Source of the DNA: Bacteroides stercorirosoris
GTDB taxonomy: Bacteria; Bacteroidota; Bacteroidia; Bacteroidales; Bacteroidaceae
DNA: 64,000 nt
Direction: 5' to 3'
Assembly (NCBI RefSeq): GCF_900142015.1
Contig: NZ_FQZN01000006.1
Coordinates: 62,001 to 126,000 of the forward strand
The notes under the pieces are model-generated. The model had not been told where the DNA came from and searched no databases. It was given only the letters and a program-made list of their open reading frames with translations. Position 1 is the first letter of the stretch; each line of letters opens with the position of its first letter. Position numbers and translations under genes: made by a program. Below, one piece after another: positions 1-7,370 of the stretch.

Positions 1-387
1 CTGTTGGATATCAAGAAAGAGGTGCTGGGCATTTCCCATTCCATCAGTGAAGAGAATCTTGTCTCCCTTCGCCGGAAGACACTCCGGTTGTTGGGACAGA
101 TTGATACGAACATTGAGCATGATGACGATTTGCAGGCTTTTCAGAGTACTTTTGATTCGGTTCATCATGATTTCTTCAAAAAACTGGAAGAGACATTCCC
201 CGAACTGAATAATAAAGAAAAATTGCTTTGTGCTTATATCAAGATGAATCTGCTTTCTAAGGAGATTGCTCCGCTGCTGAATATCTCTTTGCGCGGAGTC
301 GAAATCAGCCGTTACCGTCTGCGCAAAAAGTTAGGTATAGAAGAAGGAGGAAATCTTGCGGAGTTCCTGCAAAAGTTCTCAAAATGA
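1..387 (+). CDS. C-terminal part of a TPR/HTH-type transcriptional regulator (5' truncated by window edge)
   Basis: The frame is open from base 1 to the stop at 385-387, so the gene begins outside the window; only about 128 residues are visible. They form a charged helical linker followed by a helix-turn-helix of the LuxR/sigma-region-4 kind (around N-N-K-E-K-L-L-C-A-Y-I-K-M-N-L-L-S-K-E-I-A, ending with a run of basic R-Y-R-L-R-K-K-L). The same layout closes the complete regulator at 50985-52727, where S-R-H-E-L-H-I-C-L-L-I-K-I-D-I-L-P-K-D-M-A occupies the equivalent place. I infer a membrane-tethered TPR regulator of the Bacteroides type; its target cannot be told from this piece. Confidence 0.75.
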   Translation: MLDIKKEVLGISHSISEENLVSLRRKTLRLLGQIDTNIEHDDDLQAFQSTFDSVHHDFFKKLEETFPELNNKEKLLCAYIKMNLLSKEIAPLLNISLRGVEISRYRLRKKLGIEEGGNLAEFLQKFSK

Positions 388-414
388 CACCTGAAAGTTC
401 TGGTGGTTACAATT

Positions 415-1056
415 TTATCTGTTGCAAATAGATTGTTGTAACACCAGCAGGCTTTCCGGACCCATATTGAATAATAAGTCGACGATGCTGAGATTGGGCA
501 GGAAACCGAGACGTTCCTGAAAAACCTGATAATAAGGTTGTGCCGTGAACTCCGGATCTTCCTTACGGAAATCTTTCTTCGGATGGATGCGATCACGGAA
601 ATCGTCTTCATTGACGGTGAAAGTGGTCTTATATTCTGTGGTGCGCTCCATGTCAGGCTGTATGTCTATCAGCGAACAGATGAGGCGGCACAATTCCTCG
701 TTGAAATCGGCTAAGAACTCATACTTCTTTTCATAGAAAGGACGGAAGTCGTCTTTGTAATATTCAAAAAAGGGGGTGTGGTTGTAGGAAGAAGACAAGG
801 CATTCCAGTGAAGGTGCCGCCAGTTTCCGTGGTCGGAGATGCGGATATCGCGGAAGGGACATTTCAGGGTATCGGGCTTTACAGTGGGGATGGAAAGAGC
901 TAACTCACCGTCGGGTGCTGCAATGGTGCAACGGTTGCGGTAGGTTTGTTTCACATAGTGGTCATGCTGTTCGATAAAAACTTTATCATATGCCAATAGT
1001 TTGGCGTAATATTCTACAGGTGCCAGATAGGCGGAAGAAAGATATATCGTTTTCAT
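415..1056 (-). CDS. WbqC family protein
   Basis: The 213-residue cytoplasmic protein opens with Y-L-S-S-A-Y-L-A-P-V-E-Y-Y and carries the Q-T-Y-R-N-R-C-x-I segment expected of the WbqC-like family (about 200-230 residues). The family is found in surface-polysaccharide clusters but its reaction is not settled. It is the last gene of a minus-strand operon, 31 bases after the signal-peptidase homologue, so its presence here is probably by operon membership with dapB and lepB rather than with a sugar cluster. No terminator hairpin is obvious between its stop and the neighbouring regulator gene. Confidence 0.85.
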   Translation of the reverse strand: MKTIYLSSAYLAPVEYYAKLLAYDKVFIEQHDHYVKQTYRNRCTIAAPDGELALSIPTVKPDTLKCPFRDIRISDHGNWRHLHWNALSSSYNHTPFFEYYKDDFRPFYEKKYEFLADFNEELCRLICSLIDIQPDMERTTEYKTTFTVNEDDFRDRIHPKKDFRKEDPEFTAQPYYQVFQERLGFLPNLSIVDLLFNMGPESLLVLQQSICNR

Positions 1057-1087
1057 TTCATTTATATTTTCAGTGATTGTTCCTCCC

Positions 1088-2020
1088 TTATTTTATGGGA
1101 TTGAAAAAGCGCTTCCAACGGTAACCTCTGAACCATCCGGTTCCTTTTTCTTTGGAGAACCAGATGAGAGAGGCTTTGCCGATGACATGGTCTTTCGGTA
1201 CGAAGCCGAACAACCGGGAGTCGGAGAGGTTGATGGAATTATTGGCGCCTACCCAATAATAATCTTTGGAAAAATAGCAATGCTGCACAGGCTTGCCTTC
1301 TATGTACAGGGTATCATTCTTGATTTCAGCCTGTTTGTTCTCATGTAATACAAGTGTGTTGCGCAACAATGTCCGGTTCCATGGATATACGCGTATCGCT
1401 TTGCCTTTGCCGGGAATAATGAGTGGCCGCAGGGCTTCTACAGAATCTTCTTTGTTTAGTAACTCTATCCAGCAGTTTCCGTTCATGGCCTGTTCCAACA
1501 GATAAAATTCATAACGGCTGAAACTGCGTACATTTCTGATACTGTCCTGTCCCATCAGACGATTGTTTTGTATGGATAGGAGAGCCAGTAATGAATCGAG
1601 TTGCTTCTCTTTCTCCCGGGGATAGGCGTACAGGAACTTCTGGTCGGGTGCATTCTTTTCCGATGGAATGACGGAAAACAGGGAGTCTATCAGCAACGTA
1701 TCTCCCGGTACACCGATGCAACGGCTGATAAAGACTTCACGCCGGTCTATGGCGGACTCCGAAAGATTGGCGGGATTATTAAAAACGATGATATCCTCCT
1801 TTTGCACAGGACTGTCTCCCCAACGATGGTAATTCCATAGAGACATGAAAGGAAGACGCAGTCCGTAGCTCCATTTGTTCACCAGAATGCGTTCTCCCTG
1901 AAACAAGGAATTCTCCATGCCCGATGAGGGGATAAGGTAGGAAGTTACGACACAGCCCCGGAGTAATACTATAACGAGTATTATTCCAATGACTGTTCCC
2001 GCTGTCTTCCAATTATTCAT
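1088..2020 (-). CDS. Signal peptidase I (S26) homologue lacking both catalytic residues
   Basis: This 310-residue protein has one N-terminal membrane helix (about residues 8-25) and aligns with signal peptidase I boxes. The usual P-S-x-S-M nucleophile box reads P-S-S-G-M (residues 31-35), so the serine directly before Met is Gly34. The usual Y-x-K-R-x-x-G-x-P-G-D lysine box reads F-I-S-R-C-I-G-V-P-G-D, with Ser99 in place of the general-base lysine. The late G-D-N-R box is G-A-N-N, followed by an intact S-D-S-R-x-F-G. I checked the codons for both substitutions on the minus strand. It follows the apparently active lepB by 21 bases. It may be a pseudoenzyme, partner or chaperone of signal peptidase; Ser33 acting with another base cannot be excluded. 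Confidence 0.85.
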   Translation of the reverse strand: MNNWKTAGTVIGIILVIVLLRGCVVTSYLIPSSGMENSLFQGERILVNKWSYGLRLPFMSLWNYHRWGDSPVQKEDIIVFNNPANLSESAIDRREVFISRCIGVPGDTLLIDSLFSVIPSEKNAPDQKFLYAYPREKEKQLDSLLALLSIQNNRLMGQDSIRNVRSFSRYEFYLLEQAMNGNCWIELLNKEDSVEALRPLIIPGKGKAIRVYPWNRTLLRNTLVLHENKQAEIKNDTLYIEGKPVQHCYFSKDYYWVGANNSINLSDSRLFGFVPKDHVIGKASLIWFSKEKGTGWFRGYRWKRFFNPIK

Positions 2021-2041
2021 TCTTCATTCTTTCATTTGGCA

Positions 2042-3514
2042 TCATCCGACCCACTTGAATAGGCGGTTCCATCGAATTTTGCCGTCAAACCAACCACGGT
2101 CCTTGTCAAGTGACAACCATACGACGAGCGGTTTACCTACCACGTGGTCTTCCGGTACAAATCCCCACGAACGGGCGTCGGCCGAGTTGTGACGGTTGTC
2201 ACCCATCATCCAGTAATAATCCATTTTGAAGGTATATTCGTCGGTCTTCTTGTCATTGATGTAAATGCCGTCTTCTTTTACTTCCAGCTTGTTACCCTCA
2301 TAGGCTCTGATGGGGCGTTCGTAGATGGGCAGGTTATCTTCGGTCAGCTTGATGGTAGCGCCCTTTTTCGGTATCCAGATAGGTCCATAGTTGTTGCGGT
2401 CCCATTTGGTATAAAGGTTCAGCGGATACATTTGGCCGGAGAATATTTCCGGTTCCATGACGATACGGCTGACGAGCTTTTTATTAGCTGAGAGAGTTTC
2501 GTACATTTTCTTCGTTAATGGCAAATCGTAGGTAGGGGCGAGACGGCCTTGCGCATCACGTTGGGTTAATCCCATTTCCATTAACAGGCCTTCGTTGCTT
2601 ATGAGTGCCTGGTCGTCTTTGCTGATGCCGAGTTCGCGGAACATATCTTCGGTGATGTATGGGCCGGTGGTCTGTACCAGATAGTTGAGTTGCATCTCTT
2701 CGGGGTTTTCGATGGGTTTACCGTCAATATAAACCTGGGCATCTCTGATTTCCAACGTGTCACCCGGCAATCCGACACAACGCTTCACGTAGTTTTCGCG
2801 ACGGTCTACGGGGCGGACAACGATATCGCCGTACATCTTCGGATTGGAACGTATCAGGTTTCTTCCGGCATTGTAGTACAGGTCGTAAACAGCGCGTTGT
2901 TGTTTGCGTGTCAGGCTGTCCATATTCACGGGGTTCGGATACAGGCGTTGTCCCTCGTTGTAAGCAAGGGTATAGAAGTCTGTCTGCTGGAAGTTGGTGG
3001 CTACGGTATCTCCGGCGGGGAAATTGAATACTACGATATCATTCCGTTTCACTTTTCCCAGACCCGGAACCCGTTTGTAGTCCCATTGGGGCCATTCGAT
3101 GTATGATTTGGTGTTTACCAGCGGCAAAGTGTGTTGGGCCAGCGGCATGGACAAAGGTGTGTTCGGCACGCGCGGACCGTAGCTCAGTTTGCTTACGTAG
3201 AGGTAATCGCCTACCAGCAAAGATTTCTCTAAAGAAGAGGACGGTATCTGATAATTCTGGAACACGTAGATATTGACGAAATAAACGGCTACCAGTGCGA
3301 ATACGATAGCGTCTACCCAACTCATCACGCTGCGTACAGCCGGGTTCTCTGATTTTTTCCAGAAGCCCCAGGGGATTTTCTTGCTGATGTAGATGTCGAA
3401 GATAAAAGGTACGACGATCAATCCCAGCCAGCTTTTCACCCATACCAGGAAAGCGAGGTAAAGTACGGTGACGATTGCGAATTTAACCCATTGGGTGCGA
3501 GTTGCTTTTCTCAT
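2042..3514 (-). CDS. lepB: Signal peptidase I, long form
   Basis: Membrane-bound serine protease that removes Sec signal peptides on the outer face of the inner membrane. At 490 residues it is far longer than the E. coli enzyme (about 324). Hydrophobic segments lie near residues 12-45 and 66-85. The nucleophile box is I-P-S-S-S-L-E-K-S-L with Ser94, and the general base is Lys244 in Y-V-K-R-C-V-G-L-P-G-D. A G-D-N-R-x-N-S-A-D-A-R-S-W-G box lies near the C terminus. The extra length sits between the serine and lysine boxes (about 95-240) and after the lysine box, as is common in Bacteroidetes. It lies 30 bases downstream of dapB in the same operon. Confidence 0.93.
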   Translation of the reverse strand: MRKATRTQWVKFAIVTVLYLAFLVWVKSWLGLIVVPFIFDIYISKKIPWGFWKKSENPAVRSVMSWVDAIVFALVAVYFVNIYVFQNYQIPSSSLEKSLLVGDYLYVSKLSYGPRVPNTPLSMPLAQHTLPLVNTKSYIEWPQWDYKRVPGLGKVKRNDIVVFNFPAGDTVATNFQQTDFYTLAYNEGQRLYPNPVNMDSLTRKQQRAVYDLYYNAGRNLIRSNPKMYGDIVVRPVDRRENYVKRCVGLPGDTLEIRDAQVYIDGKPIENPEEMQLNYLVQTTGPYITEDMFRELGISKDDQALISNEGLLMEMGLTQRDAQGRLAPTYDLPLTKKMYETLSANKKLVSRIVMEPEIFSGQMYPLNLYTKWDRNNYGPIWIPKKGATIKLTEDNLPIYERPIRAYEGNKLEVKEDGIYINDKKTDEYTFKMDYYWMMGDNRHNSADARSWGFVPEDHVVGKPLVVWLSLDKDRGWFDGKIRWNRLFKWVG

Positions 3515-3544
3515 TATTATATTATTTTTGTTGAAGCGTGTTTA

Positions 3545-4306
3545 TTATTTTAAGAACGGGAACAAGTCGCTCATTCCCAGATAACCTTCCTTATCAGCTG
3601 TATATTCGGCGGCAAGAACAGCACCCAGCGCAAAACCTTTACGGTTCTTGGCATCATGGGTCAGGATGATGCTGTCGGCTTCCGATTCGTAGCGGATGAC
3701 ATGAATACCCGGCACTTCACCTTCGCGGATAGAGCTTACCGGCAGTTCGTCTGCGGCACATTCTGTAGTACCGGAAACGGTTCCGTCCGGTGCCTGCAAA
3801 GTTCCTTTCACCCAGTGGCCTTTACGGTCCAGGTTTTCCAGGATCTCTTCGGCAAGCGTGATGGCTGTACCGCTTGGTGCGTCCAGTTTATGAATATGGT
3901 GTGTTTCACTCATCGTCACGTCGTAGGCAGGAAACTGGTTCATAATCTTTGCCAGATACTTATTCACGGCAGAGAAGATGGTCACGCCCAAGCTGAAATT
4001 GGATGCCCAGAACAGCGTTTTGCCTCCTTGGGTACAAAGTTTTTTGATTTCCTCACCGTGTTTGTCCATCCATCCGGTACTGCCGGAAACCAACTTCACT
4101 CCGGCTTCGAAGGTTTTTATATAATTGGAGTAGGCTACCATAGGATTTGTGAATTCTATGGCAACGTCTGCGCTCTTGAAAGCGTCCGAGTTAAAATCCT
4201 CCTGGTTGTTTACGTCGATGATGCTTACAATCTCATGTCCGCGGCTGAGGGCGATCTTCTCGATTTCCTTGCCCATCTTTCCGTAGCCGATTAGTGCTAT
4301 TTTCAT
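3545..4306 (-). CDS. dapB: 4-hydroxy-tetrahydrodipicolinate reductase
   Basis: Cytoplasmic NAD(P)H-dependent enzyme of the diaminopimelate/lysine pathway. The 253-residue protein starts with the nucleotide-binding loop I-G-Y-G-K-M-G-K-E-I and carries S-G-S-T-G-W and the substrate/catalytic box E-T-H-H-I-H-K-L-D-A-P-S-G-T-A. It is slightly shorter than the E. coli enzyme (273), as is usual in this phylum. It is the first gene of a four-gene minus-strand operon (dapB, lepB, lepB homologue, wbqC; gaps 30, 21 and 31 bases), apparently read from the TACCTTTG box at 4352-4359. Confidence 0.97.
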   Translation of the reverse strand: MKIALIGYGKMGKEIEKIALSRGHEIVSIIDVNNQEDFNSDAFKSADVAIEFTNPMVAYSNYIKTFEAGVKLVSGSTGWMDKHGEEIKKLCTQGGKTLFWASNFSLGVTIFSAVNKYLAKIMNQFPAYDVTMSETHHIHKLDAPSGTAITLAEEILENLDRKGHWVKGTLQAPDGTVSGTTECAADELPVSSIREGEVPGIHVIRYESEADSIILTHDAKNRKGFALGAVLAAEYTADKEGYLGMSDLFPFLK

Positions 4307-4351
4307 TGTTTCTTTTGTTTTTTATTCAGTTTATCAACAAACTATAGGTCG

Positions 4352-4359
4352 CAAAGGTA
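4352..4359 (-). promoter_or_regulatory. -7 box of the dapB-lepB operon
   Basis: The minus strand reads TACCTTTG, a full match to the Bacteroides TAnnTTTG box, about 46 bases before the dapB start. A weak GTTG stands at the -33 distance. Confidence 0.6.
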
Positions 4360-4369
4360 ATGTTTTTCT

Positions 4370-4377
4370 TACATTTG
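4370..4377 (+). promoter_or_regulatory. -7 box of the DUF2851 gene
   Basis: TACATTTG on the plus strand, 26 bases before the ATG at 4403. It stands only 10 bases from the oppositely facing dapB box, so the two promoters nearly touch. Confidence 0.6.
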
Positions 4378-4402
4378 CGGGCAACATTAACGTCTTGTTA
4401 AC

Positions 4403-5677
4403 ATGGAACAACTACTGCACTACGTTTGGAAACATAAAATATTCCCTTTAAAGATGCTCCAAACCACCACCGGCGAACCGGTTGAAGTGATAGATGCCGG
4501 ACTACCGAACACAAACGCAGGCCCCGACTTCTTCAATGCCAAACTGAAAATAGGTGGTACCCACTGGGTGGGGAACGTCGAGATACATACGCTGTCGTCC
4601 GACTGGCTGAAGCATGGGCATGATAAGGATGAAGCTTATAACAACGTCATCCTGCACGTGGCGGAAACGATAGACTGCGAAGTATTCCGCTTCAACGGAG
4701 AAAAGGTATTGCAATTACAACTTTCCTGTCCCGAAACAGTTCTCTGGCATTATGAGGAATTGCGTCATGCGGAGATTTATCCTCCTTGTTATTCCATATT
4801 ATCTTCTCTTCCGAAACTGACCGTTCATTCCTGGCTTTCCGCCTTGCAGGTGGAGCGCTTCGAACAGAAAGCCCGTGCCATTACCGCCCGGTTGGAACGG
4901 TTCAATCGCAATTGGGAAGATGTATTCTTTATCACCCTGTCCCGCAACTTCGGCTTCGGGCTGAATGGAGATGCTTTTGAGGCGTGGGCCAGTCATCTGC
5001 CTTTCCGTGCGGTAGACAAGCATCGGGATGATCTTTTCCAAATAGAAGCTTTCTTTTTCGGCCAGGCGGGATTGTTGGACGAGGAGTTGCCGGATGCGGA
5101 TGAGTATTATCTGAAGTTGCAGAAAGAATTCCGCTATTTGCAGCATAAGTTTGAATTGGCTGCTCCGATGGCTGTCGGCCAATGGCGTTTTCTCCGTTTG
5201 CGTCCCGGCAATTTTCCCCATGTCCGGCTGGCACAGTTGGCGAATCTTTATCATAAAGAACACTCTCTCTTTTCCCGCATTATGGAAGCGGAAACCCTGG
5301 AAGCTGTTCAGAAGATACTGGCTGTCGCAGCTTCTCCTTATTGGAAGGAACACTTCAATTTTAGCAAAGCTTCTCCCTCACAGGAAAAGCAGGTGGGAAA
5401 GAATGCTCTGAATCTGATTGTTATCAACACTGTTATTCCTTTTCTTTATGCCTACGGGCTGCACAAAGCGGATGAGGTGCTCTGTGACCGTGCCACGCGT
5501 TTCCTCGAAGGCTTGAAAGCGGAAGACAATCACATCATCCGGCATTGGAGTGGGGCAGGGCTGCATGTTTCTACTGCTGCTGATTCCCAGGCTTTGCTGC
5601 AACTGCAAAAAGAGTATTGTGATAGGAAAGATTGTCTGCGTTGCCGCTTCGGGTTTGAGTATCTGAGGCAGAAGTGA
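4403..5677 (+). CDS. DUF2851 family protein
   Basis: A 424-residue soluble protein with no signal peptide. It matches the Bacteroidetes DUF2851 pattern: an N-terminal nuclease-like part with G-L-x-N-x-x-A-G-P-D-F-F-N-A-K-L and W-V-G-N-V-E-I-H-x-x-S-S-D-W, then a helical C-terminal part ending in a cysteine cluster C-D-R-K-D-C-L-R-C-R-F-G. The G-P-D-F-x-x-A and E-I-H residues recall a restriction-endonuclease fold, and the final cysteines could bind a metal; both are inference. Function is unknown. It stands alone, facing away from dapB. Confidence 0.85.
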   Translation: MEQLLHYVWKHKIFPLKMLQTTTGEPVEVIDAGLPNTNAGPDFFNAKLKIGGTHWVGNVEIHTLSSDWLKHGHDKDEAYNNVILHVAETIDCEVFRFNGEKVLQLQLSCPETVLWHYEELRHAEIYPPCYSILSSLPKLTVHSWLSALQVERFEQKARAITARLERFNRNWEDVFFITLSRNFGFGLNGDAFEAWASHLPFRAVDKHRDDLFQIEAFFFGQAGLLDEELPDADEYYLKLQKEFRYLQHKFELAAPMAVGQWRFLRLRPGNFPHVRLAQLANLYHKEHSLFSRIMEAETLEAVQKILAVAASPYWKEHFNFSKASPSQEKQVGKNALNLIVINTVIPFLYAYGLHKADEVLCDRATRFLEGLKAEDNHIIRHWSGAGLHVSTAADSQALLQLQKEYCDRKDCLRCRFGFEYLRQK

Positions 5678-5765
5678 GATACATGATAAAATGTTACATG
5701 AAAAGATATTGGTATAGTTTTATATTTCATTCCGATCCCTGCCTGGAGTACTTCCGAGGGCTATT

Positions 5766-5852
5766 TTGCAGGGCTACACCTTTTTTGTCGGATGGCTACA
5801 CCCTTTGTATGTGATGGCTACACCATCCGGGGGAAAGGGTGTAGCCCTGCAA
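5766..5852. repeat. Inverted repeat with repeated GGCTACACC units
   Basis: The arms TTGCAGGGCTACACC (5766-5780) and its exact reverse complement (5838-5852) enclose two more direct copies of GATGGCTACACC (about 5791 and 5813). The 341-base gene-free stretch 5678-6018 holds this element and the DUF4348 promoter and nothing else I recognise. It resembles a REP/BIME-type element. A terminator role for DUF2851 is possible, but there is no T-run after the right arm. Confidence 0.75.
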
Positions 5853-5952
5853 GATGGATGTTTTATATGTTTAGATATGAATTATTATTATTTGACATAT
5901 ACATTTTATAGAAGATTAGCCATATCTTGGAATTAAAAATAAGCTCGCTTAT

Positions 5953-5983
5953 TTTGTATTACCTTCGGTTTGCATTATCTTTG
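5953..5983 (+). promoter_or_regulatory. Consensus Bacteroides promoter of the DUF4348 gene
   Basis: TTTG (5953-5956), 19 bases, then TATCTTTG (5976-5983): an exact match to the TTTG-N19-21-TAnnTTTG consensus, 36 bases before the ATG. Confidence 0.75.
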
Positions 5984-6018
5984 CCGCTGATTTATAAACC
6001 CTTTGACATTGTAACTAG

Positions 6019-6534
6019 ATGAAGGCAATTCACTTTGTATTTTGTCTTTTCGCGGTACTTATGCTGACGACTACGAATAGTCAGGCTGCCGCAGCTAATG
6101 AGGACTTCCAGGCATTCCTCAAGAAATTCACTTCCAGTGCCTCTTTCCAGTATTCCCGTATTAAGTTTCCGTTGAAAACTCCCATTGCTCTGTTAGAGGA
6201 AGATGGCGAGACGGAGAAGACTTTTCCGTTTACACGCGATAAGTGGGCATTGCTGGGTGAAGACGTATTTAAGGAAGAACGTATTACGGACGAAGAGGGT
6301 GGTATCTATGTCTCTCGCTTCACGGTGAACAATCCCAAGCACAAAGAATTTGAAGCCGGTTATGATGAATCGGAAGCTTCCCTTCGCGTGGTGTTCGAAC
6401 TGATTGACGGGAAATGGTATGTCACTGATTGCTATACCGATTGGTATAACTTCGACCTTCCTATCAGTGAACTGCTGGAAACCATCAGCACGATAGCGGA
6501 AGAAAATAAGGCGTTTGAGGAGATGCATCCTTAG
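6019..6534 (+). CDS. Secreted DUF4348-type protein
   Basis: A 171-residue exported protein: hydrophobic signal M-K-A-I-H-F-V-F-C-L-F-A-V-L-M-L, then a probable cut after S-Q-A-A-A. The mature part is small and acidic with W-Y-V-T-D-C-Y-T-D-W-Y-N-F near the end, which I recognise as the Bacteroides DUF4348 pattern, a fold likened to NTF2-type proteins. No catalytic residues can be named. It has a strong promoter of its own and is separated by 124 bases from the lyase operon, so it need not belong to it. Confidence 0.75.
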   Translation: MKAIHFVFCLFAVLMLTTTNSQAAAANEDFQAFLKKFTSSASFQYSRIKFPLKTPIALLEEDGETEKTFPFTRDKWALLGEDVFKEERITDEEGGIYVSRFTVNNPKHKEFEAGYDESEASLRVVFELIDGKWYVTDCYTDWYNFDLPISELLETISTIAEENKAFEEMHP

Positions 6535-6576
6535 TGAACGTTTTCCTGCCGGTCAATTACTAAAATATACCTTTTT

Positions 6577-6592
6577 TGTACGATTTATGTGC
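6577..6592 (+). promoter_or_regulatory. Putative HTCS operator upstream of the DUF6250-lyase operon
   Basis: TGTACGATTTATGTGC is identical to the 16 bases at 38285-38300 upstream of the GH88-sulfatase operon. It lies 22 bases before a TTTCTTTG sequence (6614-6621, one mismatch to TAnnTTTG) and 67 bases before the start codon. Assignment to the HTCS is inference. Confidence 0.5.
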
Positions 6593-6658
6593 CATTTCCT
6601 CTAAAAAGTGCCGTTTCTTTGTAGTGTGGAAATATTGTGAACGAAACTAATACCGGAA

Positions 6659-7360
6659 ATGACACATTCATCTTTCATACAAATTCTGTGGAAATTCCTT
6701 TTCCTTTTCTTTCCCTGCACTTTGCTGGCGCAGGAGCGTACATCATTGGGGCATTGGGTAGCTGAAGATCAGTCGGGACTGATGGACTTTACTATCCGTG
6801 AAGATACCCTGGAACTCATCGTCCCCGAAGGACTCACCCTATGGTATAAAGATCGCCTGACCGGTGATTACGAAATCAGTTACCACATTTGTACCGTAAT
6901 GAACGGTGGTAAACACGACCGCCTCAGCGATATGAACTGTTTTTGGGCGGCAAATGACCCGAAGCATCCCGGTAAGCTCTTTGCCCGTGCCACCTGGCGC
7001 AACGGAATCTTTCGCAACTACAATACCTTGAATCTTTTTTATGTAGGATATGGAGGTAATGATAATACCACCACCCGTTTCCGCCGCTACTACGGAGAAT
7101 TTTACGAAGTGGATGAGGCACGCGTCAAACCCCTTATTAGAGAATATGCCGATCCGGTTCATCTGCTGAATCCTAACCAATGGTATCATATCCAAATCCG
7201 CGTTCAGGATAACTGTACTACCTTCAGTGTGGACGGTGAAGAACTTTTTCGCCTGCCCATTGAATCCGGTGCAGGCGACGGACATTTCGGTCTCCGTCTT
7301 CTGCAAAATCATGTCCGTTTCACGGGCTTCCGTATCGAACACTTAAATTCAACCTATTAA
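6659..7360 (+). CDS. Secreted DUF6250 (concanavalin-like) protein of the lyase operon
   Basis: A 233-residue protein with a signal peptide ending near L-L-A-Q (residue 25). The mature part reads like a beta-jelly-roll of the LamG/laminarin-binding kind: [36 protein letters not shown], and a final H-F-G-L-R-L-L. I recognise it as the DUF6250 family, seen beside polysaccharide lyases and sulfatases in Bacteroidetes. It precedes the PL8 gene by 10 bases, so the two are almost certainly co-transcribed. It could bind the glycan or act as a lyase or glycosidase; I cannot name catalytic residues. Confidence 0.8.
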   Translation: MTHSSFIQILWKFLFLFFPCTLLAQERTSLGHWVAEDQSGLMDFTIREDTLELIVPEGLTLWYKDRLTGDYEISYHICTVMNGGKHDRLSDMNCFWAANDPKHPGKLFARATWRNGIFRNYNTLNLFYVGYGGNDNTTTRFRRYYGEFYEVDEARVKPLIREYADPVHLLNPNQWYHIQIRVQDNCTTFSVDGEELFRLPIESGAGDGHFGLRLLQNHVRFTGFRIEHLNSTY

Positions 7361-7370
7361 TACCCATACC

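Noticed and set aside
2042..3514. Frameshift or fusion to explain the 490-residue signal peptidase
   Set aside because: All boxes are in one frame and long forms are usual in Bacteroidetes.
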